A DNA stretch of 64,000 nt from Promicromonospora umidemergens (GCF_024171995.1 NZ_JAMTCT010000016.1:1-64000), one strand, 5' to 3'. Positions 17,301 through 25,274 are shown, counted from the first letter of the stretch. Numbers and translations are program-made. Notes: generated by a model from the letters alone, not told the origin.

Positions 17301-17943
17301 GCGCGAGCCGCCCGGCGCCGTCGGACCCGAACACCACGGAGCGCTCCCGGCCGGGTGACGCGGACTTGACCAGCGTGCCGCCGTCGACAGCCGCGCCGAG
17401 CGCCGCGCCAGAGTTGTTGATGTCGAAGTAGTCGCCGTTCACCGCGGCGATCGCGCCGCGGGAGGCGGCCATCTCGGAGACGGTCGCATTGCCGGCCACG
17501 TGGTCCGGGCCGACGTAGCCGACCTGTACCTTCCCTGGCCGTGCCGCCGCGCCTCCTGACGAGCCGAGGTCCGCGACCAGGACCTCGCCGCTCAGCCAGC
17601 CGTCCGCACTCATCCGCGCGAACCGCGTGAGCTCCAGGCCGGGTGCGATGCGCTGTTCGTCCCGGCGCGTGACGATGGCACTACCGTCGTCATCGAGGGG
17701 AAGATGGGTGACATCTTGCGAAATTTCGACGGCCCTGCCGGAGTGCAGCGGACTCTTCGCAAACGGTGTCGGAGCCGTCAGCGCGATGCTGCTGCGGGGT
17801 ACGTCCTCCGGTCCGGGAACGGGTGCGGCCGCTGCACCGACTGCTGGCGCGACCAGGAGGGTTGCGGTGATTCCGCAGGTCAGCGCGTTGGTCAAGGATC
17901 TGCGCGGCATCATCGCCGACACCGCGGGCATCACTCGTCGCAT
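14359..17943 (-). CDS. Secreted phosphodiester glycosidase/metallophosphoesterase fusion
   Basis: 1194 residues with an N-terminal signal peptide ending near VGAAAAP. Residues about 120-450 match the phosphodiester glycosidase (NAGPA/DUF2233) domain, with AVNGDYFD and INLDGGGSSEM motifs. Middle parts are beta-rich Ig-like and carbohydrate-binding-like modules. Residues about 833-1075 form a calcineurin-like phosphoesterase with NGDLVD, GNHE, FAHHPL and a late SHVGVFH; the first motif is SDAQ rather than the usual DxH. Together the two catalytic domains could remove sugar-1-phosphate caps and then phosphate from surface polymers such as teichoic acids. That joint role is inference. A dispersed repeat (17249-17266) falls within the gene. 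Confidence 0.82.
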   Translation of the reverse strand: MRRVMPAVSAMMPRRSLTNALTCGITATLLVAPAVGAAAAPVPGPEDVPRSSIALTAPTPFAKSPLHSGRAVEISQDVTHLPLDDDGSAIVTRRDEQRIAPGLELTRFARMSADGWLSGEVLVADLGSSGGAAARPGKVQVGYVGPDHVAGNATVSEMAASRGAIAAVNGDYFDINNSGAALGAAVDGGTLVKSASPGRERSVVFGSDGAGRLAQVFLEGSVTWAASTGSTSEVPVSGLNVTALPAGGVAVYDAGWGAFTRARPLAAGEQGVEVTVDAEGTVTAVGQPAGGQLPDGTRAVVARPGAAAEALAGLRPGDHVDVAYGLREDAGDVAVAIGGGPEDPLLEDGEVTSATGDHVELRHPRTAVGFDETGNRAYFVVVDGRQAHSTGMNLYELGELMAQVGADDAINLDGGGSSEMVARMPGDTDTTILNSPSDGYERSDANGLGLFVPAGSGRVAAFDVRTTVPAADADRVFPGLHRTLVGKGYDDAMGPVDAEPSSWRTRNGSVASVRDGVVTGRKPGSTVVTAASFGRSGLATGTTEVEVLGELVRTGVDTPVIGLDDAEATAPLVLTGYDARGFAAPIEARDVTVSVAEPAGTPVAELVPAADGSFEVRALAPVGGTTFELSVPGPDGEDLTTEVAVTVSLEEDVVADFTDAASWTSAHDRAPGGSVAPADGHDGTAGLRMAYDFTRSTATRGQYAVLPEAATGGRELPGSPRAVTLWVDGDGNGAWLRLQVRQGDGVVTQLDGPEVTWTGWRQVTFTVPDGVAFPLRLQRIRALETTAGEQYSGALTFSRTAAQVPPAVDAPEAPRVEDPTVAADGATDGAPLRVAVLSDAQFVARDPESGAVAGARDALREIVADDPDLLVINGDLVDEAAPEDFDLARRVLTEELAGADFPWYYAPGNHEVMGGSITNFEEEFGDRTRVLDVPTPGRAGGTTRLVMLDSSAGRLGVDFAQVRMLRDALDDAATDRSVTGVVVFAHHPLDDPLPTKASQLTDRLEADTLRGWFEDFRETSGKSITSVASHVGVFHASTQDGVQYLVNGNSGKSPASTPADGGFTGWSMLGIRPASGVRGPGQWLSWEVNARAEQVTVSGPRSLDVGESAGARAVVVQDETREVPVAWPVSSAWGGEGVCTTDLRGRAALRDCPRGAVLALDPDTHELTALRAGEAVVTVTVNGLVGELAVSARR
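17249..17266. repeat. Dispersed TCGACAGGCTCG-type repeat, copy 1
   Basis: CTGGTCGAGCCTGTCGAG inside the phosphodiester glycosidase gene; it matches the copy at 22238-22257 and, in inverted orientation, the core at 24753-24766. Confidence 0.65.
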
Positions 17944-18098
17944 GCTCGTTCCTTCTGGGGAGTCGGGGGAAGCGTTCCGCGGCAGCGTTGCGCGGCGAGG
18001 TTATGACCCGGCGGCGGGGGTGTGAATAGTGAAGGAACCGTAATGGTGTTCGCTGAGCGCGAAACATGGGCGAGTTCTGGTGACACTACGATGCGTTC

Positions 18099-18920
18099 GT
18101 GGCAAACACGTCCCCCGCCTTCGACCAGCGACCCGCCCGTGTGCGCACGGACTGGGGTATCTCCGGCGCCCTCGCCCTGACCGCTACGGATGCGCGCTCG
18201 TCGCTCGTGGTCGTCGTGGACGTGCTCACCTTCTCCACCACGGTCACCGTCGCGTGCGAGCAGGGCGCCGGCGTGTATCCGTTCCCGTACCACGACCCCG
18301 CCGGGGCTGCCCGGCTCGCGCGCACGATGCGCGCAGCCCTCGCCGGCCCGCGGTGGGAGGACGGCATCAGCATCTCCCCCGCGTCGCTGCAGGACCTCGA
18401 CGCCGAGCGTCTCGTCATCCCGTCGCCCAGCGCGGCCCAGATCTGCCACACCATCGCCAACCGGGGTGCCCTCATCGTCGCGGGCAGCCTGCGCAACGCG
18501 AAGGCCGTGGCCGGCCTCGCGGCGGCACACCTGGACGCGTCCGACACGCACGACGTCGTGCTCGTCCCCGTCGGCGAGCGGTGGCCCGACGACACGCTGC
18601 GCCCCGCGCTCGAGGACTACCTCGGCGTCGGAGCCATCGCGACGCGGCTCACCGCGATGCTGCCCCGGGTCAGCATCTCGCCCGAGACCGCCGCGACCGT
18701 CACCCTCTGGAAGGGCACCAACGACACCATGGACACGGTGGGCGGCACCGCGAGCGGTCGCGAGCTGCTCGACTCCGGGTTCGCCGACGACGTCACGATC
18801 GCCACCGAGGTGGACGCCACCGACGTGGTGCCCGTACTGATGGACGGCGCGTTCGTGCCCCTCGGGCACCGCGTCGCCGCGGCCCGCAACCGCAGGGGCG
18901 TCTCGGCCGGCGTGCACTGA
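18099..18920 (+). CDS. ComB-like 2-phosphosulfolactate phosphatase family protein
   Basis: 273 residues from a GTG start. The family core VVVDVLTFSTTV near residue 32, the SPSAAQICH stretch, and the GSLRNAKAVA segment are all present. ComB in methanogens dephosphorylates 2-phosphosulfolactate in coenzyme M synthesis with Mg2+. Actinobacterial homologues lack the rest of that pathway in view, so a different phosphatase substrate is likely. The gene is divergent from the large secreted fusion and stands alone. Confidence 0.75.
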   Translation: MANTSPAFDQRPARVRTDWGISGALALTATDARSSLVVVVDVLTFSTTVTVACEQGAGVYPFPYHDPAGAARLARTMRAALAGPRWEDGISISPASLQDLDAERLVIPSPSAAQICHTIANRGALIVAGSLRNAKAVAGLAAAHLDASDTHDVVLVPVGERWPDDTLRPALEDYLGVGAIATRLTAMLPRVSISPETAATVTLWKGTNDTMDTVGGTASGRELLDSGFADDVTIATEVDATDVVPVLMDGAFVPLGHRVAAARNRRGVSAGVH

Positions 18921-18944
18921 CACGTCCTGTCCCGCTCGGGTTCT

Positions 18945-19370
18945 CTACCTCGGAGCGAGGTGTCCGGCGAGGGCGGCCACGATCTGGACGTCACCGTCCA
19001 GCCACGGGACGTCGTCCAGCTCGGCCGCCGTCAGCCAGCGCAGCTCGTCGTGGTCCTCCAGCGGTTCGGGCGGGCCCTGCTGCAGCCGCGTGAACCACAC
19101 GCGCATCCGGTGCTTGGTGGTGATCGGCCACGCGCCGCCGTCGGGCCCTGGTAGCTCGGCACCGACGGCCACCGTCACGCCCAGCTCTTCGACGAGCTCA
19201 CGACGCAGCGCTGCCAGATGTTCCTCGCCCGCCTCCACCTTGCCGCCCGGGAACTCCCAGCGACCGGCGAGCGCCGCCGGGGCCGAGCGGCGGGCGGCGA
19301 GCAGCCGGGTGGGGTGGTCCAGGTCGTCCACGATCGCGGCGGCGACCACGTCGATGAGGGTCTCCTGCAT
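18945..19370 (-). CDS. Nudix hydrolase, MutT-like
   Basis: 141 residues from ATG 19370 (the frame is open to 19415). The Nudix box fits GX5EX7REUXEEXGU: it starts GGKVEAGEE and ends RRELVEELGV. The sequence after it (HRMRVWF, DHDELRWL) resembles MutT and related (d)CTP or 8-oxo-dGTP pyrophosphatases. It probably sanitises oxidised nucleotides in the cytoplasm. It converges on the ComB-like gene with a 24-base gap. Confidence 0.82.
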   Translation of the reverse strand: MQETLIDVVAAAIVDDLDHPTRLLAARRSAPAALAGRWEFPGGKVEAGEEHLAALRRELVEELGVTVAVGAELPGPDGGAWPITTKHRMRVWFTRLQQGPPEPLEDHDELRWLTAAELDDVPWLDGDVQIVAALAGHLAPR

Positions 19371-19414
19371 GGCGAGCAGTCTTTCACCCGGCACCGGAAA
19401 GCCGTGGACCGACA

Positions 19415-19460
19415 CAGGACGACGACGGCACCTCTGGGGATGGGCGCCGTCGTCGTGGAC
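19415..19460 (-). terminator. Hairpin after luxR-type gene
   Basis: ACGACGACGGC (19419-19429) pairs with GCCGTCGTCGT (19446-19456), an 11-bp stem with a 16-base loop, 16 bases past the stop of the LuxR-type gene. Confidence 0.6.
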
Positions 19461-19471
19461 CTGTGAGTGTG

Positions 19472-19696
19472 TCAGTCAGCGATCTGGAACTCGTTCGCCT
19501 TGGCAATCGCCTCCGCACGCGAGGACACGCCGAGCTTGCGGTAGACACTACGGACCTGTGTCTTCACCGTGTTACGGGTGACATACAGGCGACGAGCAAT
19601 CTGCTCGAGCGTGGCGTCCTCGGTGAGGTTCGCCAGGATTACCCGCTCACGGCGGGTGAGGCTGGGCACACGGTGGTCAAGGGTCATCACAGTCAT
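19472..19696 (-). CDS. Single-domain LuxR-type DNA-binding regulator
   Basis: 74 residues from ATG 19696, which has GGAGG nine bases upstream. The whole protein is one LuxR/FixJ helix-turn-helix: LTRRERVILANL, then LEQIARRLYVTRNTVKTQV and RKLGVSSRAEA. It has no receiver or sensor domain, so it cannot take a phosphorelay signal by itself. Freestanding LuxR domains of this kind occur in actinobacteria; the targets here are unknown. It lies downstream of gcvH with a large hairpin between them. Confidence 0.8.
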   Translation of the reverse strand: MTVMTLDHRVPSLTRRERVILANLTEDATLEQIARRLYVTRNTVKTQVRSVYRKLGVSSRAEAIAKANEFQIAD

Positions 19697-19828
19697 GATC
19701 GGTTTCCTCCACACAGCGGCCGGTTCTGGGGTTCCGGCCTACGGTTGCTGCTACGAGGTAAAGCGCTCCGCACGGAGTTCATGACGCGGTTCTGGGCGAA
19801 CTCTTCGACTGTTACCTTACCGAGATCA

Positions 19829-19871
19829 AACCGCCCCCCAGATGGGTACAAAGGAGACCTGAGGGGCGGTT
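19829..19871 (-). terminator. Hairpin between gcvH and luxR-type gene
   Basis: On the minus strand AACCGCCCCTCAG pairs with CTGGGGGGCGGTT (13 pairs, one U-G) around a 17-base loop, starting 30 bases past gcvH. It probably ends the gcv transcript. No U-run follows, so partial read-through into the luxR-type gene is possible. Confidence 0.6.
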
Positions 19872-19900
19872 CGACGTCCGGCTTGGAAGGTCCGGAGCGG

Positions 19901-20272
19901 TCAGCTCCCGGTGTGCGCCGCGTACTGGGCCGCGGTGAGCAGCTCACCCGCGCCGGTGACCTCGACCTTGAAGAGCCAGCCCTTGCCGTACGGGTCCTGG
20001 TTCACGATCTCCGGGTTGTCCACCGCCTCGGAGTTCACCTCGGTGATGGTGCCGCTCACCGGGGTGTACAGCTCGGAGACGGACTTGGTGGACTCGATCT
20101 CGCCCACCACGGCGCCCGCCTCGACGGTAGCGCCGACGTCGGGGAGCTCGAGGTAGACCACGTCACCGAGCGCTTCGGCCGCGACGTCGGTCACCCCGAT
20201 GACGGCGGGTGTGGACTCCTCGAGCCATTCGTGCTCGGTGGTGTACTTGAGGTTCTCGGGAAAGTCGGCCAT
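19901..20272 (-). CDS. gcvH: Glycine cleavage system H protein
   Basis: 123 residues from ATG 20272, a normal H-protein length. The lipoyl attachment lysine is K63 in IESTKSVSE, and the usual EHEWLE and GVTDVAAEALGD segments are present. The lipoyl arm carries the aminomethyl group from P protein to T protein. It is the last gene of gcvP-gcvT-gcvH, 55 bases after gcvT, under the upstream glycine riboswitch. Confidence 0.93.
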   Translation of the reverse strand: MADFPENLKYTTEHEWLEESTPAVIGVTDVAAEALGDVVYLELPDVGATVEAGAVVGEIESTKSVSELYTPVSGTITEVNSEAVDNPEIVNQDPYGKGWLFKVEVTGAGELLTAAQYAAHTGS

Positions 20273-20327
20273 GACAGCTCCTTGCACGATTCGGGTCGGG
20301 GGTACCGGCGGTCGAGCCGCCGTTCGT

Positions 20328-21494
20328 TCAGTTCTGAGGACGACGGTAGAACGGCATGGGCACCACCACGAATGGTTCGGCCCGCCCGCGGACGTCGACC
20401 GCGAGCTCCGAGCCCTCCGCCGACACCTCGGGTGTCACGTATGCCATCGCGATCGGGTACCCGAGCGTGGGCGACGGCGCGCCAGAGGTCACCCGGCCGA
20501 CGACCGTTCCCGGTTCGGTGCCGGTACCCCGACGCACGACCTCGTAGTCCGCGCGCGCGGGGCGTCGGCCCTCGCCGCGCAGGCCCACGAGCACCCGCGC
20601 GGGCGGTGAGGTCTTGCGTGCGGCCAGGGCGTCCCGGCCGACGAAGGGGAGCGGCGTGCCGTCGTCCGACACCTTGTCGAGGCGCACCACGCGCCCCATC
20701 CCCGCCTCGAAGGGCGTGGTCGTGGTGTCGAGCTCGTGCCCGTAGAGGGGCATGCCGGCCTCGAGACGCAGCGAGTCGCGCGCCGAGAGGCCCGCCGGGA
20801 CGAGGCCCAGCGGCGCACCGGCCGCGAGCAGGGCGCGCCACAGCGCGACGGCCTGCTCCGCCGGGACCCAGATCTCGAAGCCGTCCTCGCCCGTGTAGCC
20901 GGTGCGGCCCACCAGCACGGGCTCGCCCTCGAAGCGCATGCGCAGGCAGGCGTAGTACTTGAGGTCGGCGAACGCGGTGCCGCCCGAGATCTCGGCGTCC
21001 TCCACGAGGCCGGTGGTGGCACGCATGATCTCGGCGGCCCGTGGACCCTGCACGGCGATCAGTGCATGACCGGCCTGGACGTCCTTGAGCACCACGTCGA
21101 AGCCGGCAGTGCGCTCCTGGAGCTTCCCGAGGACGAGCTCCGCGTTGGCGGCGTTCGCGATGACCGAGTACTCCTCGGCGGCGAGGCGGTAGACGATCAG
21201 GTCGTCCAGCACGCTGCCGTCCTCGGCGCAGATCATCGAGTAGCGCGCGCCCATCTCGCGGACCTTCGAGATGTACCCGACGAGCGCGTGGTCGAGGAAC
21301 GCGGCGGCGCCGGGCCCGGTCACCTTGATGTTGCCCATGTGCGACAGGTCGAACAGGCCGGCGGCCTCGCGCACCGCTCGGTGCTCGGCCAGGTCGGACG
21401 TGTACCGCAGCGGCATGAGCCAGCCGCCGAACGGCGTCATCGAGGCGCCGAGCCCCACGTGCTCGAGGTGAAGCGGGGTCGTCTTGTCGGTCAC
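20328..21494 (-). CDS. gcvT: Glycine cleavage system T protein (aminomethyltransferase)
   Basis: 388 residues from GTG 21494, which has AAGGAGAG five bases upstream; the open frame extends to 21551 without support. Family motifs include DLSHMGN near the N-terminus and the folate-binding GRTGYTGEDGFE. It moves the methylene group from lipoyl-H protein to tetrahydrofolate and releases ammonia. It follows gcvP by 82 bases in the gcv operon. Confidence 0.93.
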   Translation of the reverse strand: MTDKTTPLHLEHVGLGASMTPFGGWLMPLRYTSDLAEHRAVREAAGLFDLSHMGNIKVTGPGAAAFLDHALVGYISKVREMGARYSMICAEDGSVLDDLIVYRLAAEEYSVIANAANAELVLGKLQERTAGFDVVLKDVQAGHALIAVQGPRAAEIMRATTGLVEDAEISGGTAFADLKYYACLRMRFEGEPVLVGRTGYTGEDGFEIWVPAEQAVALWRALLAAGAPLGLVPAGLSARDSLRLEAGMPLYGHELDTTTTPFEAGMGRVVRLDKVSDDGTPLPFVGRDALAARKTSPPARVLVGLRGEGRRPARADYEVVRRGTGTEPGTVVGRVTSGAPSPTLGYPIAMAYVTPEVSAEGSELAVDVRGRAEPFVVVPMPFYRRPQN

Positions 21495-21576
21495 AAGCTC
21501 TCCTTGGTTGTGAGCGTGATCTTTGCGACTATCTGTCCGTTTTGGGCGCAACGGTCGCGCTCACAGCACAATGGGG

Positions 21577-24500
21577 TCACTCGGCGTAGGCCTCTACCGG
21601 CGGGCAGGAGCACACCAGGTTGCGGTCGCCCTTGGCGCCGTCGATGCGACGCACCGGCGGCCAGTACTTGTTCGCACGGAGCGACGCGACGGGGAACGCG
21701 GCCAGCTCGCGCGGGTACGGCTTGTCCCACTTGTCCGTCATCAGGGACGCCGCCGTGTGCGGTGCCCCGCGCAGCGGCGAGTCCTCGGCGCTCCAGCGGC
21801 CCGCGGCGACGGCGTCGATCTCGCCGCGGATGGCGATCATCGCGGTGATGAACCGGTCGAGCTCCGCCAGGTCCTCCGACTCCGTCGGCTCCACCATGAG
21901 TGTGCCCGGCACCGGGAACGCGAGGGTCGGCGCGTGGAAGCCGTAGTCCATGAGCCGCTTCGAGACGTCCTCCGCGGTCACCCCCGTCTCCGCGGTGATC
22001 TTGCGGAGGTCGAGGATGCACTCGTGCGCCACCAGCCCGTTCGGGCCGGTGTACAGCACGGGGAAGTACGGGTCGAGGCGCGAGGCCACGTAGTTCGCCG
22101 TCAGGACGGCGGTCTTGGTCGCCTCGGTCAGCCCGTCCGGTCCCATGAGCGCGACATAGGCGTACGAGATCGGGAGGATTCCGGCGGAGCCGTACCGCGT
22201 GGAGGACACGGGGATGCCCGCCACACCGTCGGCGCCGCTGGTCGAGCCTGTCGAGACCCCCGGCGTCGGGTCGCCCGGCAGGAACGGCACGAGGTGCTCG
22301 GCCACGGCGACCGGGCCAACACCCGGGCCGCCGCCACCGTGCGGGATGCAGAACGTCTTGTGCAGGTTCAGGTGCGAGACGTCGCCGCCGAACTCGCCCG
22401 GCCGCGCCAGTCCCACGAGCGCGTTCAGGTTCGCGCCGTCGATGTAGACCTGGCCGCCGGCGTCGTGCACCAGGTCGCAGACCTCGCGCACGTGCTCCTC
22501 GTACACGCCGTGCGTGGACGGGTAGGTGATCATGATCCCCGCGACCTGCGGCCCGTGCTTCTCGAGCTTGGCACGCAGGTCGTCCAGCAGGATCTCGCCG
22601 TCGTCCGCCGTCGCCACCACCACGACCCGCAGGCCCGCGAGCGCCGCCGACGCCGCGTTCGTGCCGTGCGCCGACGCCGGGATCAGCACGATGTCCCGAC
22701 CCTCGTCGCCGCGCGACGCGTGATACCCCTTGATCGCGAGCAGGCCGGCGAACTCACCCTGGCTGCCCGCGTTGGGCTGGAGGGAGACTGCCGCGTAGCC
22801 GGTGATCTCGGCCAGCTGCCGCTCCAGCGCGGTGACCAGCTCCGTGTAGCCCTGCGTCTGGTCGACGGGGGCGTACGGGTGGATGTCCGCGAAGCCGGGC
22901 CAGGAGATGGCTTCCATCTCGGCGGTGGCGTTGAGCTTCATGGTGCAGGAGCCCAGCGGGATCATGGTGCGGTCCAGCGCGAGGTCCTTGTCGGAGAGCT
23001 TGCGCAGGTAACGGAGCATGCTGGTCTCGGAGCGGTGCTGGCGGAAGATCGGGTGGGTGAGGTAGTTCGTTTCTCGCTTCAGTCCGGCGGGGAAGTCGGC
23101 GAACGCTCGCGCGGGAGCGTTCACGGGCGCCAGGGCGCCCTCCACTTCGGGAACAGATACTCCCGCGCGAGCGTTCGCCGACTTCCCCGCCTCTGCGTTC
23201 GGCTCCAGACCCAGGGTGGTGAGGAGGGTGGTGGCGACCGTCTCGATATCCGACTGCGTGGTCGTCTCGTCGAGGCTGATCTGGAGGTGGTCGGCGTCCG
23301 GGACGTAGAGGTTGTAGCCCGCCTCGGCTGCCGCGGCCGCTGCTTCCTTCGCCTTGCCGGGAACGTTCAGGCGGATCGTGTCGAAGAAGGTGTCGTGCTC
23401 GACCGTGACACCCGCCGTCGTCAGGGCTCCGGCCAGGTCTGCCGCGTGCTGGTGGACGCGCTGGGCAATCGCCTTGAGGCCCTCCGGGCCGTGGTAGACC
23501 GCGTACATGCTGGCCACGATGGCCAGCAGGGCCTGGGCCGTGCAGATGTTGCTCGTGGCCTTCTCACGGCGGATGTGCTGCTCGCGGGTGGCCAGCGCCA
23601 GGCGGTAGCCGGAGGCGCCGTCGACGTCGATCGAGACGCCGACCAGGCGGCCGGGCAGCTGGCGCTCCAGGCCCTTCCTGACCGCCATGTAGGCGGCGTG
23701 CGGACCGCCGTAGAACAGGGGGACGCCGAACCGCTGCGCGGAGCCGACCGAGATGTCGGCGCCCAGCTCGCCCGGGCTGGCCAGGAGCGTGAGGGCGAGC
23801 AGGTCGGTGGCCACCGTGACGAGCGCGCCGGCTTCCTTGGCCTCCGCGATCACACCGCGCGCGTCGATCACCCGGCCCGACGCACCGGCCTGCTGCACCA
23901 CGAGGCCGACCAGGGGGCCGGCGGGTAGCTCGGAAGGCAGGCCTGCCTGGAGGCCGTCGCTGAGGTCGGCCACCACCACCGGGAGGCCGATCGCCTCGGC
24001 GCGGCCCCGCGCGACGGCGAGCGACTGCCCGAACAGGTCGGCGTCCAGGACGACGTACCCCTCCTTCGCCTTCGACCCGCGCCACATCAGGGCGACGGCC
24101 TCGGCGACGGCGCTAGCCTCGTCGAGCAGCGAGGCGTTGGCGATCTCGAGCCCGGTGAGGTCCTCGACGGCGGTCTGGAAGTTGAGGAGCGCCTCGAGCC
24201 GGCCCTGGCTGATCTCCGGCTGGTACGGCGTGTAGGCCGTGTACCAGGCGGGCGACTCGAGCACGTTGCGGCGGATGACGGCGGGGGTGTGCGTGCCGTA
24301 GAAGCCCTGACCGATCATCTGGGTCTTGACCTGGTTCTTGCCCGCGAGCTCACGCAGGTGGGCGAGAACCTCGGGCTCCGTGCGGGCGGCCGGCAGGTTC
24401 AGCGGCGCCTGGCTGCGGATCGCTTTCGGGACCGCCCGGTCGACCAGGGTGTCCATGGTGTCGATGCCCAGCTGGTCCAGCATGGTGCTGACCTCGCGGC

Positions 24501-24615
24501 CGCGCGGGCCGAGATGCCGGTCGGCAAAGACGTCGGGATTGTGGGGCGTGCTCACGGCGGGCTCCTGGCTGTCCGAGGGCGTGGGGACGACTGCGGTCCC
24601 TCCCCGCTCTGTCAT
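21577..24615 (-). CDS. gcvP: Glycine dehydrogenase (decarboxylating), P protein
   Basis: 1012 residues, a fused full-length P protein. The PLP lysine is K753 in LNLHKTFC, next to the glycine-rich PHGGGGPG. The N-terminal half carries [10 protein letters not shown] and the C-terminal half [12 protein letters not shown]. The linker between the two halves (about residues 475-510) is lengthened by a stretch encoded by a 32-bp inverted repeat, which looks like an in-frame insertion. Another dispersed repeat lies at 22238-22257. The ATG is preceded by a hairpin and a tandem glycine riboswitch. Confidence 0.93.
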   Translation of the reverse strand: MTERGGTAVVPTPSDSQEPAVSTPHNPDVFADRHLGPRGREVSTMLDQLGIDTMDTLVDRAVPKAIRSQAPLNLPAARTEPEVLAHLRELAGKNQVKTQMIGQGFYGTHTPAVIRRNVLESPAWYTAYTPYQPEISQGRLEALLNFQTAVEDLTGLEIANASLLDEASAVAEAVALMWRGSKAKEGYVVLDADLFGQSLAVARGRAEAIGLPVVVADLSDGLQAGLPSELPAGPLVGLVVQQAGASGRVIDARGVIAEAKEAGALVTVATDLLALTLLASPGELGADISVGSAQRFGVPLFYGGPHAAYMAVRKGLERQLPGRLVGVSIDVDGASGYRLALATREQHIRREKATSNICTAQALLAIVASMYAVYHGPEGLKAIAQRVHQHAADLAGALTTAGVTVEHDTFFDTIRLNVPGKAKEAAAAAAEAGYNLYVPDADHLQISLDETTTQSDIETVATTLLTTLGLEPNAEAGKSANARAGVSVPEVEGALAPVNAPARAFADFPAGLKRETNYLTHPIFRQHRSETSMLRYLRKLSDKDLALDRTMIPLGSCTMKLNATAEMEAISWPGFADIHPYAPVDQTQGYTELVTALERQLAEITGYAAVSLQPNAGSQGEFAGLLAIKGYHASRGDEGRDIVLIPASAHGTNAASAALAGLRVVVVATADDGEILLDDLRAKLEKHGPQVAGIMITYPSTHGVYEEHVREVCDLVHDAGGQVYIDGANLNALVGLARPGEFGGDVSHLNLHKTFCIPHGGGGPGVGPVAVAEHLVPFLPGDPTPGVSTGSTSGADGVAGIPVSSTRYGSAGILPISYAYVALMGPDGLTEATKTAVLTANYVASRLDPYFPVLYTGPNGLVAHECILDLRKITAETGVTAEDVSKRLMDYGFHAPTLAFPVPGTLMVEPTESEDLAELDRFITAMIAIRGEIDAVAAGRWSAEDSPLRGAPHTAASLMTDKWDKPYPRELAAFPVASLRANKYWPPVRRIDGAKGDRNLVCSCPPVEAYAE
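22238..22257. repeat. Dispersed TCGACAGGCTCG-type repeat, copy 2
   Basis: CTGGTCGAGCCTGTCGAGAC within gcvP, where it adds a Ser/Gly/Thr-rich turn near [12 protein letters not shown]. The first 18 bases are identical to the copy at 17249-17266. Confidence 0.65.
23086..23191. repeat. In-frame palindromic insertion in gcvP
   Basis: A perfect 32-bp arm (23086-23117) and its reverse complement (23160-23191) flank a 42-base spacer. The arms start GGCGGGGAAGTCGGCGAACG. Both are translated in frame as [10 protein letters not shown] and [12 protein letters not shown] in the P-protein linker. A palindromic element inserted into coding sequence is the simplest reading. Confidence 0.85.
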
Positions 24616-24617
24616 CG

Positions 24618-24646
24618 GACGCCCTGCCCGCTCGCGGGCGTGCGTC
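24618..24646 (-). promoter_or_regulatory. Expression-platform hairpin before gcvP
   Basis: Outer stem GACGC/GCGTC and inner stem GCCCG/CGGGC lie between the second glycine aptamer and the gcvP ATG. The AGGG ribosome-site candidate falls in the bulge, so the hairpin could gate translation in response to glycine. Confidence 0.5.
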
Positions 24647-24920
24647 TACCTGAGAGTTTTGCCGGTCCGCCGTGACCCTGCCGGAGGACCGGAGAGGATC
24701 GGGACGCGCCGACTTGCACCGTCGGTGGAGCCTCCGCACCCGGTGCCCGACCCTTCGACAGGCTCGGAGCACAGCGGCGGCGGCTCGCTTTCCAGAGTTG
24801 CCTCGCTGTGACGGTACGGGGGCCTGAGAGATTCCCGGGGAGGAAATTGCTCCTTCGGCGCCGGTGTTCCCGAGGCGCTCCGCCGACGGCGGTGGTGCGC
24901 GCCCGGCCGGACTCTCCCGT
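24647..24920 (-). promoter_or_regulatory. Tandem glycine riboswitch controlling gcv operon
   Basis: On the minus strand the first aptamer runs from GGGAGAGTCC through GGCGCCGAAGGAGCAA to AATCTCTCAGGC and AACTCTGGAAAGC. The second has CACCGACGGTGCAAG and ends AAAACTCTCAGGTA. These are the conserved core pieces of the gcvT-type glycine RNA. The P2/P3 arm of the first aptamer is extended, and a dispersed repeat (24753-24766) lies between the aptamer cores. Glycine binding is expected to switch on gcvP-gcvT-gcvH. Confidence 0.88.
24753..24766. repeat. Dispersed TCGACAGGCTCG-type repeat, copy 3
   Basis: CTTCGACAGGCTCG between the two glycine aptamer cores, inverted relative to the copies at 17249 and 22238. 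On the RNA its GAGCCT can pair with AGGCTC 27 bases later, so it may form part of the second aptamer's outer stem. Confidence 0.6.
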
Positions 24921-24974
24921 CACGGCTGATGGCGGCACGGTCCTGGTGATCGAGCTGCCGACACCCGGGACCGT

Positions 24975-25003
24975 TGAAGATCTTCAGTTATGCGCACATC
25001 GTA
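24975..25003 (-). promoter_or_regulatory. Possible gcv promoter with palindrome
   Basis: A TACGAT hexamer on the minus strand (25003-24998) could serve as a -10 box, placing the transcript start about 70 bases before the riboswitch. A 12-base palindrome TGAAGATCTTCA (24975-24986) lies near that start. No matching -35 was found, so this is tentative. Confidence 0.3.
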
Positions 25004-25017
25004 GCCGCGCGTGCGCT

Positions 25018-25135
25018 GCCCTGAAGCAACCCCCTGCGCCGCCGGAAGCTCAGGCCGGCTTCGCCCCGTACACCACAAGACCACGGCGATGACGATATTG
25101 GCGTCAACGACGATGCCTTGGCTCACTCCGGCCAT
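25018..25135 (-). pseudogene. PIN-domain toxin remnant (VapC-like)
   Basis: The first residues from ATG 25135 read GIVVDANIVIAVVLW, the typical start of a PIN ribonuclease with its first catalytic Asp. The similarity stops after about 20 residues and the remaining frame (to 24920) runs into the gcv leader, so the gene is truncated. It overlaps the end of the small upstream frame by 13 bases, the usual arrangement of an antitoxin-toxin pair. The evidence is short; chance similarity is possible. Confidence 0.4.
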
Positions 25136-25257
25136 CCGTCACGTACCTCGTCGAGGTACCCGTCCGGGTAGTAACCGGCGAACTGGGAGAGCTCATCGAG
25201 CGCCGCCATCCACTCGTGTCGCGAGCTCTCGATCTCACGAGCATGCTCGACCACCAT
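25123..25257 (-). CDS. Small protein, possible antitoxin remnant
   Basis: 44 residues from ATG 25257, acidic and probably helical (HAREIESSRHEWMAALDEL). It ends in GWPE and overlaps the PIN-like remnant by 13 bases. The order small acidic protein then PIN domain matches VapBC-type pairs, but it is shorter than usual antitoxins and no DNA-binding motif is visible. It may be broken or a chance frame. Confidence 0.35.
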   Translation of the reverse strand: MVVEHAREIESSRHEWMAALDELSQFAGYYPDGYLDEVRDGWPE

Positions 25258-25274
25258 GTAGCCCCGCACGACGA

